Part shown: positions 46,201-55,580 of the stretch, piece by piece
How positions within the stretch are numbered: position 1 is the first letter of the stretch
Layout: every line of letters starts with the position of its first letter
Origin: a virus
Direction: 5' to 3' (one strand)
DNA length: 64,000 nt
IMG/VR virus record: IMGVR_UViG_3300025117_000028
Span: 1 to 64,000 of that record
Program-made: the position numbers and the translations under genes
Notes under the pieces: generated by a model
Database searches by the model: none
Told to the model about the DNA's origin: nothing
Seen by the model: the letters and a program-made list of their open reading frames with translations, nothing else

Positions 46201-46945
46201 CTATAAAGATTTTCCTACGTCTTGTGTTTTCGATCTCGGGACAAGCGGAACCTCAGCTCGAATATATACTACTAGTCATTATGATGCTTGTGATGGTTGT
46301 CATCTTACTCTAAATCAAATGCCCTATGCTGAGTTGGGTAGTGTCGTTGTTGCATCTCCGTATGTTTCTACAGATATTTCTGTTAAAGATTCAAGACGGA
46401 GAGGAGGAGGGATTAACGCTTCTACTTTCAAAAAGTTCTCAGAACGTCAACAAGATGTTTATGATTTTTGGGACTATAAACCATGGGATGGAATCAACTT
46501 CCCAGCAGGTGGAGCTTGCTACATAGAGTTGCCTATAGATCTTTTAGACGATTATACAAGTGATGAAATAGAAGCAAAAGTACAAACTTATATGCCTTTA
46601 GGTGGATATCCTGTCGTAAAATATTATGACGAATATACTCCTATCGTTAGACAAATGAATTTTACTAATCGCAAAATGCTCATAAAGTGGATTTGTAAAC
46701 CACTCCATAGAATTGATGTTTATTTATCTACTGATTCAACTGTTCTCGAAAATCTTGACTCTGACTATTTAGTAGAACAACTTGGAGGGTATGCCGATTC
46801 GCAGCCTATCAATTCTGTATATCTTGAAAACTTAACAGTGGATGATATTTATTATTTAAGACTAGTTCCATTTATCATATATAATAATGAAGTAACACAA
46901 AGAACACCTTCGCGCATTTATAAAATAAGTTCAAGGATAGAATAA
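43229..46945 (+). CDS. Very large adhesin-like tail protein with carbohydrate-binding-like and FN3-like regions
   Basis: This 1238-residue protein is unassigned as a whole. Residues about 290-415 resemble a carbohydrate-binding jelly-roll (NLTGWSAGG, a series of strands, then VRFKTFKFTNLSL). The last 90 residues look like a fibronectin type III domain: RIDVYLSTDSTVLE at the start and DIYYLRLVPFIIYNN toward the end. The middle has repeated beta segments with Tyr/Asp-rich strands and one CDGC pair near residue 1020. The one-base TAATG overlap with the next gene suggests coupling. A role in host-surface contact is inferred from the domains only. Confidence 0.4.
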   Translation: MNKQVLFSWSSEGLIQAKNYDICINTQNELADLQVGQSVPSSSTPIGLLSIPELNQYNGVEVYPLANSIFDSRSLRYETVNTSNVFYFKYKDFYLSHYSSTVNGIQYPLYFFHDLSSYSTIVDVTVTDLNGAEVDNLHYHFSSSEDVHSGRKGVYHNLKNTFDPNGSSIYLVTFTDSEGVHRQDLLESSPIFTEGGADPFGYSIVECYDDTDARSYQVTINYPSGSISATTPIWSIADETSVAQLENYFNYSDRPWYIDIADGSTIHTIKNNANSPIFEADDKYYYIKLTEDNYTLHENWTDANLTGWSAGGTQILINNEYVVEISATAISYHLGSIAPGEYNWWTNLKTSSTNNYTITFSDGSVIYDEVTGSAMTGWTGVGQPFNIVTPTVDLVLTLEQDDPAETVRFKTFKFTNLSLDSECRSGLGTLETTNTFQTIDSYDIDSATLYIEDGVLFVDDTPPGSVYPLTFLSNKNVPIKVTYNGGLRVTTSEITQRDTEVSFTLPEIVGEEATEEEELVYINEHLLYFPRGIIKTDSTIDVIVKDINGVPVRVFTTSTSSYIERYVDYKGYTYDIKKEHNLIESVSETTGFILLQASLFPRNRYYISCHYNADKVHYTDINFNSISNPGIENKKVVFYIKGLPDSVVDWRGSRAIEHIVIDSQGRIETGSEKYGFYDLLTPIHLDPAPLFGYVLDSSVTSDQVDAIELAGFVRIETISGAFDWMSFSDISNKIVIFSGGVTPIDGDLLRIMIPSANAGRTKYEMIEGECYSAAGLGLNQIYDPTLDFGFDFAGGRYLEFYDSPGAGEIYKIDNYAVSSNILTLEENITTLPEYSETSYSISKTKYRIYITYDDWKELYTIKNHRIGSSWLLDSIETNLVIPDPSRLRGGDELFINRYPIILPPDSATCIPPYTTLEIDFTGYTCPISDPSAILDKIELKLNIETTEDGVTTDKDYIATCSVWSIVAPVHTLTIAFSYTGTLNTINSIEVRYKDFPTSCVFDLGTSGTSARIYTTSHYDACDGCHLTLNQMPYAELGSVVVASPYVSTDISVKDSRRRGGGINASTFKKFSERQQDVYDFWDYKPWDGINFPAGGACYIELPIDLLDDYTSDEIEAKVQTYMPLGGYPVVKYYDEYTPIVRQMNFTNRKMLIKWICKPLHRIDVYLSTDSTVLENLDSDYLVEQLGGYADSQPINSVYLENLTVDDIYYLRLVPFIIYNNEVTQRTPSRIYKISSRIE

Positions 46946-47709
46946 TGGCTTCTTATAGTTTAGACATAAACGTGAATAGCAATGACGTACTCAACACTGA
47001 TATTGCAGTTCTTATCGATAAGCACGTTGAATTTGGCTCGGAATCAGATCTGGCAACTATTGTTTTAAGCCATAACTATCCTTATGGAATAAATAATGTT
47101 AAGTTGTTTTTATCTCCGGTAGATAATGCTTCATATATAGGCGATACAGAGGCCGGGCTTGATTTACGTCAATTATTAGAGTTGGGTTCTAATTATCCTA
47201 ATCATGGTTTAACTCTATATCAAACTTATACTGCTACTGGTTATTTTTCAGAAGCACAAGATAAAACGTCTCAAACTCAAAGTGATCTAAACCGTTATGA
47301 ACCCTTGGATATATTCGCGAACCAAATATTAGAAATCGTTAGCGAAACACCTAATGAAGGTCAAAAAAAGATAATAGAATCATATGATTGGCAAACAAAA
47401 ACTTTTACCTTTAGAGCACCCAGTTATTTATATGAATTCCCTTACCACTTTGGAAGTGGAGCAGGGACATATGACGAGTATCAAATTGAAATAAGTCAAA
47501 CCGATTATTTTACTTTGTCTAATGGGAGTTCTATTTGGCAACCCATTAGTCTTTTACACGGAGGCGGAACAATATTATCTGAAGATACAGTAACCTTACA
47601 GTTAAGTATTAAACTTCCGTCTCATGCTCAAAAATTTCTTTCTAATACTTTTATGCAATACTTTGTTTTAAATGTAACCTATAATGAGTTGGCCGGAGAT
47701 TTAACATGA
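46945..47709 (+). CDS. Beta-rich tail protein, unknown
   Basis: This 254-residue protein has no recognisable family. It opens with strands (SYSLDINVNSND), has a central segment of mixed helices with ANQILEIVSETPNEGQKK, and ends in strands with VTLQLSIKLPSHAQKF and FVLNVTYNEL. The latter resembles an Ig-like sandwich edge. AAGGA lies before its ATG and it overlaps the following gene by four bases. It lies between two large adhesin-type proteins and may join them. Confidence 0.45.
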   Translation: MASYSLDINVNSNDVLNTDIAVLIDKHVEFGSESDLATIVLSHNYPYGINNVKLFLSPVDNASYIGDTEAGLDLRQLLELGSNYPNHGLTLYQTYTATGYFSEAQDKTSQTQSDLNRYEPLDIFANQILEIVSETPNEGQKKIIESYDWQTKTFTFRAPSYLYEFPYHFGSGAGTYDEYQIEISQTDYFTLSNGSSIWQPISLLHGGGTILSEDTVTLQLSIKLPSHAQKFLSNTFMQYFVLNVTYNELAGDLT

Positions 47710-49661
47710 ACTATTTAGAATTAAATCCCACAGAATTAAAAACCATCAAAGGTCAACTTGCTTCAGAGATTCAAAAAGAACTAGAAGCGCAGGGTATTAC
47801 AAGTCGACTCGAAATGGTGACTGCCTTACGGAAACGACTATCTGAAGATACCACAAGCTACTCTCCTTTACTTAAAATTATACCGGCGGTAGAGGGGGAA
47901 GTCATTGATTCGGAATCATTCAACCTAATGATGAGAGCTATTATTAAAGAATTAGAAGGTTTATTTGTTTGGTCGGCAACTTTAGATAAATTATTATTTG
48001 TTGAAAAAGATGTTTATGCCCAAGAAGTACAAAAGGTAAAAAGCCAACTTATATCTATTCAAGAAGAGATTGACCGATTATCATATATCTCCCAAAACAC
48101 AGATGGATATGGAGATGCTCTACATTATACTTTTGATGGTAATAGTTTTGCTTCAGAAAGTGATATTTCATACCGTGACACCGTTAAAGGATTATTATTG
48201 AATAGAAACTTTTCTGGACCTAATCGACCTCCTATATATATCATAGATACTAGTCTTTCGAGTTTACTGAACAGAGAGTCAACTTGGGGACAAGCAAATG
48301 TGAATAACAATACTGCTTTAATCAATGGAGCAACTTTAGTCCTGGTCCTTAAATATAATTCTTCTGTTGATATTAACTATTTGTTAATCGAAACTAACGC
48401 AATCATTTCTAAAGTTGAGACATATAATGAAAACGTCTTTACAGAACTCGATACTAATATTATAGATAACAAATATGTATATTTTGACGCAATTAATACA
48501 AAGCAAATTAGAGTTACATTAGTTCAACAAAGTCTTACAAATAATATTTATAACTTTACAACAACCAAGATTGAACCTAAGTATCTTGTTTATAAAAAAA
48601 CAGATAATAAGTTTGTTGGTAGTTCTAAAACTACTGAGAATGGAGTTGGAAAAATTGCGTTTCAATCTACTGAGACTCATATCTATGAGCCAAGACTAGA
48701 TCTATTAGATCCTATTAATGAAAAAAGCAGTTCCTTTGTTTATTCACTCTCTTTAAAAAGAAAAAATGGATCAGAAGATATAAAAGTGTTACCAATTAAT
48801 ACAACCGTAATAGAGAGAGAAAAACTAACTATTAGTTCAAACGACACTAGTAGTACGGCCATTCTAAATCACAGAGTCCATAGTTCTATCAGGTATATTC
48901 TAGATGGGACTATTACGGTTGCCGATAATACAGCGATAACCGGAACAACATTATCTTTCGGTTTAGATGGGATAACAGATACGCTTACTGTCGGGACCGA
49001 GTTTGCGGCTGGCGCCACTACAGACGATACAGCAACAAATCTAGCTGCCTATTTAAACACGGCTTACCCTAGTTTAACCGCTTCCCCTAGCACTGATATA
49101 GTTACAGTGTCTGCGTCTTCAGATCATTATATTACCGATATAGACACTTCTAGTACTACGAATTGGACCATTACTGCAACTGAATGTTATTCGTTAGAAG
49201 AAGCTGATGTTAAAATCTACCAAAACAACATAGAACTATTAAGAGGAAGAGATTGGGAATTTTATTACGAATATTCTGAGGCACATCCTTTACATATCTC
49301 AACAACTAGCAATGATGCGACAAGTGGTAAAACTACAATTAGTCTTTTAAGTTATAATAATTCGAATATATATAGTGCCGATTATATTCCTGTCTTTATT
49401 GTAGAAGAGTCCAATAACTTCTACTATACCAATGGAGGATACTTTGAAGAAGAAGAAGAAGGCGCTTCGGATCATAGTATAATAGTATTGCCAGATTGCA
49501 GTCTAGAATTTTTAACTGAAGAGAAACAGGCAGTAGAAAATTTTTGTGTTAAGATAGATATACATTCTCATAGTGCCGATAATCTTAAAAGTCCTCTTAT
49601 TACTGATTTAATTGTTCCATTTGCAGAACCTAACAGTTCCAAATTCTTGGAGATTCCATGA
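47706..49661 (+). CDS. Coiled-coil plus discoidin-like tail protein, paralogue 1
   Basis: This 651-residue protein is the first of three consecutive related proteins. Residues about 85-135 are a charged heptad-type helix (DVYAQEVQKVKSQLISIQEEIDR has the pattern). Residues about 165-290 have the strand order of F5/8 type C (discoidin) domains, with VDINYLLIETNAIISKVET and KQIRVTLVQQS. Residues about 402-486 carry the phage beta module also seen in the sheath (GTEFAAG...TATNLAAYLN). The C-terminal third is beta-rich with an acidic EEEEEG loop. A GGAG site precedes its start. It probably forms an extended trimeric arm with sugar-binding heads. Confidence 0.5.
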   Translation: MNYLELNPTELKTIKGQLASEIQKELEAQGITSRLEMVTALRKRLSEDTTSYSPLLKIIPAVEGEVIDSESFNLMMRAIIKELEGLFVWSATLDKLLFVEKDVYAQEVQKVKSQLISIQEEIDRLSYISQNTDGYGDALHYTFDGNSFASESDISYRDTVKGLLLNRNFSGPNRPPIYIIDTSLSSLLNRESTWGQANVNNNTALINGATLVLVLKYNSSVDINYLLIETNAIISKVETYNENVFTELDTNIIDNKYVYFDAINTKQIRVTLVQQSLTNNIYNFTTTKIEPKYLVYKKTDNKFVGSSKTTENGVGKIAFQSTETHIYEPRLDLLDPINEKSSSFVYSLSLKRKNGSEDIKVLPINTTVIEREKLTISSNDTSSTAILNHRVHSSIRYILDGTITVADNTAITGTTLSFGLDGITDTLTVGTEFAAGATTDDTATNLAAYLNTAYPSLTASPSTDIVTVSASSDHYITDIDTSSTTNWTITATECYSLEEADVKIYQNNIELLRGRDWEFYYEYSEAHPLHISTTSNDATSGKTTISLLSYNNSNIYSADYIPVFIVEESNNFYYTNGGYFEEEEEGASDHSIIVLPDCSLEFLTEEKQAVENFCVKIDIHSHSADNLKSPLITDLIVPFAEPNSSKFLEIP

Positions 49662-52600
49662 CAGAAATCTATAATGACATTTTAGATAAGGTAACTGCCT
49701 CTATACAAGAGCGTATTACCGAATATGCAGAACAGGGTAATGAAACTCAAATGAATTATGTCTTTAATTCTCAATTGGAAAGGATTAAAAGATTTGAGCC
49801 GTTTACAGATTTCATAGAGCTAAAAGAATGTGACGATCCTTCTATAGAAGAATATAATAATCTTTTTAATGATTTATATGCGGATTTTTCTGGGTTAAGA
49901 AATGGGCTAACAGTTACTCAAGAAGTATTAGAAAATAATTTTAATACAATGGTAGGTAATGTAAACGCGACCAAAAACCTAATGAAAGAACTTTATTCTT
50001 TATTGGGAGATCTCAAGATTTATAGTTATGACAGAAGTGCAGCATTATATTTTTCTGATAGTTTTGTAAACAATACTTATATAGACAACTCTTCGGAAAT
50101 GTTAAGCGGGAATAAAGCATTACATTTATTTCCTCAAGAAGGTATTGTCACGTTACCTATAGTAGAGACTGAAGATAGTAAAGTCAATGTTAGCCAAATC
50201 ATAGTTACTAAAGATAGTAATGGAAGCAAAGGCAACAACCAAGAAATAAAGAATGGAGTAAAGACACCCTATAACAGAAATGAATTAAGTATTGCAGATT
50301 CAAATCCAGATACTATTTTTGAATATGAAAGTTTTGATAACTCATCGGTCTTAGTTTTAGACTTAGTTTTAGTATTAACAGAACCAACTGTTATTAACAA
50401 TATCGTGATTGATCCGGTTTATTTTACAGACGCAAATAGACCGGAAATAGAAACGATAGAAACTTCATTAGACGGGAAAACATATTATCATATTTTTAAA
50501 GAATATTTTGACAAGAATGAATCTTTATTGGCCGCAAATTCTTTAATGCGGTTAGAACCAGGAGCTTCAAAAGGAGATGGAACTTTCTCGTATTTGTTCA
50601 GTCCAAGACTTAGTAAGTTTGTACATATTAGACTCAAAGAAAATAATACTTATTTTATTGGAGTCGGAAGTGGTTCGTCTAAGTTACGCAAGGCAATAGG
50701 ATTGAGAGAGATTTATGTTAAATCTTGGACATTTGATGATAAAGGAATTTTAGTCTCAAAATCTTGGGATACAAAATATCCTATTAGAAAAGTCGGTTTA
50801 TTGTGTACAACCGAAGGAGATCAAGGTAATCTTATTCAACATCAAGTGTCTTTAGACAATGGACAAACATGGTTAGACCTAAATCCATTAGACAGAGAAG
50901 ATGTTAAAGTCCAAGAAATCATAAGCATTAATACCGGAGATAGTAACGAAATTAAATTAGACAAAGATATTTTCAGTATTCGCTATAAAGCAATTATGAA
51001 GAAGTCTTTAGAAAGCTTCAGAGAAAACGGATATTTCGCACTATACCTAACCTCCATGTTGCAAATAGACCGAATAAAATTAAGCGAGAAACAAGCAGTC
51101 CTGGACTTATCATATACTCCTCTACAAGGAAAGATTTCTTCTTTCTTAACGACCGGTAGAATTGGTATTCCCGCTTCTCTATTTAAAAAGGATAATCTTC
51201 TCGAATCTTTTAATGCGCCGTTACCTTCAGACCCTTTTAAAAATGTTAAAGCTTGGGCAGACGAAGATCAAACTAGTCCAAAGCTTCAATTAACACTTCC
51301 AAATGAAATAAAGTTAGATGCAAAGCGTAATTATTTATGGGATTTATTTGTCGGTTATTACCATAATGGGAATCTAGTTGAATGTGTAAGTTTGCCACAT
51401 TTCCCTCAACCCGTTAATGAAACATTGAGTTATAGTGGAGCGGGAGAAACTTTTCATTTAATAGAAGGAACAGAAATTTCTTCTACAGAACCTGGATCTT
51501 TTTGGATGAGCAACTTCCAAACTTCTGGGTCTTTAGAGGGGTTTTACCAAGTATATTCAACTTTTAAAATTTTATCAACTATAGACCTAGAAAGAATAGT
51601 TAACAAAATACCTCAAATAGATTTATATATGGGTACAAATAAATATAAGTTTTTACATGTTATTGATTCAAATAGAAGTAGATATGCCCTATTTGGTTTA
51701 CAGAGCGCAACTATTACATTAACAAACAATAACATAGACGGAATGCAATGTAATATCTATGTGAATAGAGAATCAACTACCTTGACAGAAGGAGTCGACT
51801 GGACTAAAGGAGCAGATGTAAATGCTTCGGCAACACTTTTAGCTGCAGAAATTCAATCGGCGATACCAGAAATAACAGCTATAGCTGTTTTAAATGTGAT
51901 TACGCTTACTACTTCAGGATCAGACTGGATTAATGCTATTCGTAGACTGGCTAATACCTATTGGACAAATACATTCACGACAGATTTTGTCAGTACAATT
52001 CCAACATATTATTATAAATATGTTAACCAACACAGTTTCAGTAAAAATAACGTTTCCGTGACATCAACAACTCCTTCAAATACTACTTGGAGTCTTAGCA
52101 AGACTACTCCTCAATATATATTATTTGATCAAAGTGTGACTGCTTTTAGCGCAACCTTTACTCCAATGTGCAATAGATACAGAGTAACGAAACCAAATAT
52201 ACTAAAATTATATTTAGACAGTGAAACCTCTCAAGAAGATATTTTTGTTAGACAGTTCAATACAAGTAATTCTTCTGACCTTGTTTCTAGATTCCAAAAA
52301 TTAGGGAATGTGAAAGGAGGATTAGCTCCTACTGGACAACTACTTGCCGGAGAAAAAGTAAGTGTTAACCAAGAAGATATAAATGGAACCTCATATGATG
52401 TAATAAGCCTTAACTATCCTTCAGACGGAGATTTGAGTTCTCTATATATCTTGGATATAGGATTTCCAGCTAATCATTCACAGACAATAAACATAGATGG
52501 TGAAATCGCATTAGACAAGCAATTCATTAAAGTTAATAGTATAACTGGGTTAAATAAAACATACTTTGTCGAAGAAGTTTTCTCTAGAGATTTAGTTACG

Positions 52601-53227
52601 AGTACTAAATATTACATAGATTATATGGCCGGTATTATTTATATACAATATAGTGATGCCAGTGTTTCGATAGATATTGACTATCAATTTTATGATGTGA
52701 AAACAATTGAAGCCAAAGATATTTGGTTTAAAGAAGATATAGATATCCAAACCTCTTTAAAAACAATTTTGGTAACATCCGGGCTTATTCGCAAAAGAAG
52801 AATGACCGGAGAAAGTGTCACGATGATGAATAATATAATTACTCTAGACCCTGGCACTTGTAATACAGACGTTACAATTAAAACAACAGGCGGAAACACA
52901 TATTCCCAGACTCCTACTATCAAGAATGGAGTTCTCACATTTAAAGAAATATATGATCAAGCGTTATATGTTGACTATACTTATTCAAATGTTTATGTAG
53001 GATATAATAAAGCAAAAGAAATAACACCACAGATATCTTTAGAAGATAAAAGAATATCTTTTGATGTATCTAATCATCCTACTGCCACTGAACTAATTGC
53101 TGCATATAGAGTCCCGGCTGAATATGATGTAGACCTCAATCAATTAGCTCAAAAATATACACCAAAATTAAAAGACTATACTCTCATGGTTATAGAGGAT
53201 AAAGATGTTAAGACAAGTATATTATGA
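49658..53227 (+). CDS. Coiled-coil plus discoidin-like tail protein, paralogue 2
   Basis: This 1189-residue protein shares the plan of its neighbours. It has a helical N-terminus (about 1-125, with NNLFNDLYADFSGLRNG and LMKELYSLLGDLK). A discoidin-like sandwich follows (about 210-360), with PTVINNIVIDPVYF, IETSLDGKTYYHI and KFVHIRLKENN, and then many further strands. Near residues 685-770 lies the same small beta module as in paralogue 1 and the sheath (ASATLLAAEIQSAIPE). The C-terminus (about 920-1189) is again beta-rich. Coupling on both sides is by overlap: four bases upstream, 23 bases downstream. A long peripheral arm or adhesin role is inferred. Confidence 0.5.
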   Translation: MTEIYNDILDKVTASIQERITEYAEQGNETQMNYVFNSQLERIKRFEPFTDFIELKECDDPSIEEYNNLFNDLYADFSGLRNGLTVTQEVLENNFNTMVGNVNATKNLMKELYSLLGDLKIYSYDRSAALYFSDSFVNNTYIDNSSEMLSGNKALHLFPQEGIVTLPIVETEDSKVNVSQIIVTKDSNGSKGNNQEIKNGVKTPYNRNELSIADSNPDTIFEYESFDNSSVLVLDLVLVLTEPTVINNIVIDPVYFTDANRPEIETIETSLDGKTYYHIFKEYFDKNESLLAANSLMRLEPGASKGDGTFSYLFSPRLSKFVHIRLKENNTYFIGVGSGSSKLRKAIGLREIYVKSWTFDDKGILVSKSWDTKYPIRKVGLLCTTEGDQGNLIQHQVSLDNGQTWLDLNPLDREDVKVQEIISINTGDSNEIKLDKDIFSIRYKAIMKKSLESFRENGYFALYLTSMLQIDRIKLSEKQAVLDLSYTPLQGKISSFLTTGRIGIPASLFKKDNLLESFNAPLPSDPFKNVKAWADEDQTSPKLQLTLPNEIKLDAKRNYLWDLFVGYYHNGNLVECVSLPHFPQPVNETLSYSGAGETFHLIEGTEISSTEPGSFWMSNFQTSGSLEGFYQVYSTFKILSTIDLERIVNKIPQIDLYMGTNKYKFLHVIDSNRSRYALFGLQSATITLTNNNIDGMQCNIYVNRESTTLTEGVDWTKGADVNASATLLAAEIQSAIPEITAIAVLNVITLTTSGSDWINAIRRLANTYWTNTFTTDFVSTIPTYYYKYVNQHSFSKNNVSVTSTTPSNTTWSLSKTTPQYILFDQSVTAFSATFTPMCNRYRVTKPNILKLYLDSETSQEDIFVRQFNTSNSSDLVSRFQKLGNVKGGLAPTGQLLAGEKVSVNQEDINGTSYDVISLNYPSDGDLSSLYILDIGFPANHSQTINIDGEIALDKQFIKVNSITGLNKTYFVEEVFSRDLVTSTKYYIDYMAGIIYIQYSDASVSIDIDYQFYDVKTIEAKDIWFKEDIDIQTSLKTILVTSGLIRKRRMTGESVTMMNNIITLDPGTCNTDVTIKTTGGNTYSQTPTIKNGVLTFKEIYDQALYVDYTYSNVYVGYNKAKEITPQISLEDKRISFDVSNHPTATELIAAYRVPAEYDVDLNQLAQKYTPKLKDYTLMVIEDKDVKTSIL

Positions 53228-55577
53228 TCTCCTGTTTGGAGATGTTGCGCGACAATTCATAGAGGAAGGAAAATATCCTGCGCAAAGTGATCTTAATGCT
53301 GCTTATTTAGAAATGACAGGCGGCAAAGATATTTCAAGACCTTTAATTAATTTAACTAGTCTTGTTTCTGAAGGTGAAGATTCTTCAGTTGCCAAGTATA
53401 ATGATATGCTACTGAAGATAAAATGCGATCTAACTGCTCTATATAAGAATATAAAAGAGCAAGTCCAAGAATCATTAGATGACTTAGATAAGGCAAAAAT
53501 AGAACTAAAAACCCTGAATAATAGAGCCGCTGAATTAAAAGACAAATTAAGCAGTATCTTATTATCCAAAGAAGAAACAACTGGATACTTCAATCATCTA
53601 GAAGAAAGTTTTGATAATGAAAACAATGTTTATTATTTCAATGATGGAACAGATGATTGTGGAACAACCTTAGCCATAGATACAGAACATGGACTTCTAC
53701 GTTTATCTAATTTAAAACAAGAACGAATTCCATTGAAACAAAGGAACTTCAGTTCTAGTCTTTTTGGTAATATCAAGAGTCAACAGACAATCAATAACCC
53801 TAAAGATTCGTTTGAAAAGAATAACAAAAGTTGGACAGTAACTATCAGTTCTGAAACTTTTGCTCCTGTAGGAGTCAATCTATTCGTTTCTCTCGATAGC
53901 CTAGAATATATAAATAATATTACTCTGCAGGGAAATAGTCGTTACCTCCTTACTTTGAGTTATTCAGATGATGGAGTTACTTTTAAACGAATTCCAGGTA
54001 CTAATATATATAATCACGCTGGTACCAATAAACTTGCTATTAGCTTCAATTCAATACAAACCAAGTACCTTAAACTCACTTTTACTTTAAGCGAATATAC
54101 TTTGGTTGATTCTTTATATACTTTTAAGTTGATGTTAGATGAAGTTAGTTTATATAAAACAACCAATGAAAATTCGGGTGTATATTATTCTAAGGTAATG
54201 CTCGCTAAAGATTATTATCAAGATTTATCTACCTTTAGTTCGTTGTCGTTAACTTCCTGTGAAATTCTTCCTGAAGATACCTCTATAGATTATTCTGTTC
54301 ACTTAGTTCTAGAAGAAGAATTAGCAACTATTAGTGAACTCAGTACTGAAGAAACTGGTAAAACTTCAATTCATAATTTAGATTTTAAAGCAATCAATCC
54401 ATCTAATAGAGCGCAACTAGACGGAAGAGTTATCTCAACAGAAAGTTCAGGAAGAGATTATTATATTACCTATAATATAATTTCTGTAGATGGTACTTTG
54501 GTTTCATTTGCTTCTACAGATGATATAAATATGGCCGAATATTCTATTATTAGAGATACTAATAATAGAGAGTTCATGTTATACAATATTAACTCTAGTT
54601 CAAAAAGAGCAACCTATAGAGTGGTTGATGAATATGGAGATACAACGTTAGATACTCCTGCTATTGGTCAAGTTTTACATTTGAATAGAATTGCTTTAAG
54701 TGATCCAATAGATCTTACTGATCCTAGCAAAGATACTTCTTTTAGAGATTGGGACGCCAATGATCTAGCATATATAGATACGGTTTTTAGCGACAATACC
54801 TATATTCAAGATACTCAGATGTTCAGAGGAGTAGGAAATAATACTCAATATGATATTTTAGGAGAACCCAAAACTATTAACCAGATGGAAATAGGATGGA
54901 TCGAAACTGCAGAATATTTTGAAACCAATATTTATGTTCATAATCTTGAGGGTTTAAGTCTTAGCCTTGGAAGCAATGAAATTGAATACAAGGTAGAAGG
55001 TGGGACAAAATTTGATGTCGGAAAAGATATCGTAACGTTACCAAGTGGAATTATACAAGTAAAAATACACAAAGGGTATTGGTCACCCTTTACCATAGAC
55101 ACAACTTGGGACACAGCAGATCCTGGAGATAGTGTCACAGGCATAGACATTTCTAGAGGCACAAATCCTAAATATCTTTTAGAAGGGTTACAAACAATAG
55201 GAGATTATATATTTTTATATGGTTGCTTGTTCCATAAAAAATATATTTTAGGGAATATGACTAACCCTTATGTTGGTGCGACATTTTATTCCGCACATCT
55301 TTCTAACCCATTGAGCAGATATGAATTACTTAATCACAATATAAATATTAATAAAAAACATGCTTTTATAACAGATGCTAGCGGAGAAGATAAAATACTG
55401 ATAAAATATAATGTGGGGAATGAAGAAGAAATCTTTGCAAACGAACGATATATATTAAATCGTAAACTAGTAGCAGGTTCTTCTGCAGTTGGGGCAATTG
55501 TTAAAATAAAAATGGAAAGGGGAGACGCAGATTTTTCTCCTATGGTTGAAAGTATTAAATTAAAACTCTCAAGGTAA
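53205..55577 (+). CDS. Coiled-coil plus discoidin-like tail protein, paralogue 3
   Basis: This 790-residue protein is the third with the same architecture. Residues about 64-125 form a strong coiled coil (DDLDKAKIELKTLNNRAAEL). Residues about 210-320 look like a discoidin sandwich, with YINNITLQGNSRYLLTLSYS and KYLKLTFTLSEYT, the usual closing strand. Later beta regions (about 330-790) are not assigned. The gene starts inside the 3' end of the preceding gene (23-base overlap) with AGAGG eight bases before the ATG, so the start is well supported. The AT-rich tail of the gene runs straight into the fibre cluster. Confidence 0.5.
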   Translation: MLRQVYYDLLFGDVARQFIEEGKYPAQSDLNAAYLEMTGGKDISRPLINLTSLVSEGEDSSVAKYNDMLLKIKCDLTALYKNIKEQVQESLDDLDKAKIELKTLNNRAAELKDKLSSILLSKEETTGYFNHLEESFDNENNVYYFNDGTDDCGTTLAIDTEHGLLRLSNLKQERIPLKQRNFSSSLFGNIKSQQTINNPKDSFEKNNKSWTVTISSETFAPVGVNLFVSLDSLEYINNITLQGNSRYLLTLSYSDDGVTFKRIPGTNIYNHAGTNKLAISFNSIQTKYLKLTFTLSEYTLVDSLYTFKLMLDEVSLYKTTNENSGVYYSKVMLAKDYYQDLSTFSSLSLTSCEILPEDTSIDYSVHLVLEEELATISELSTEETGKTSIHNLDFKAINPSNRAQLDGRVISTESSGRDYYITYNIISVDGTLVSFASTDDINMAEYSIIRDTNNREFMLYNINSSSKRATYRVVDEYGDTTLDTPAIGQVLHLNRIALSDPIDLTDPSKDTSFRDWDANDLAYIDTVFSDNTYIQDTQMFRGVGNNTQYDILGEPKTINQMEIGWIETAEYFETNIYVHNLEGLSLSLGSNEIEYKVEGGTKFDVGKDIVTLPSGIIQVKIHKGYWSPFTIDTTWDTADPGDSVTGIDISRGTNPKYLLEGLQTIGDYIFLYGCLFHKKYILGNMTNPYVGATFYSAHLSNPLSRYELLNHNININKKHAFITDASGEDKILIKYNVGNEEEIFANERYILNRKLVAGSSAVGAIVKIKMERGDADFSPMVESIKLKLSR

Positions 55578-55580
55578 AAT

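Noticed and set aside
46326-46526. 66-codon + frame inside the 1238-aa adhesin-like gene
   Set aside because: Out of frame within a long, well-formed coding region and with no independent start signal.
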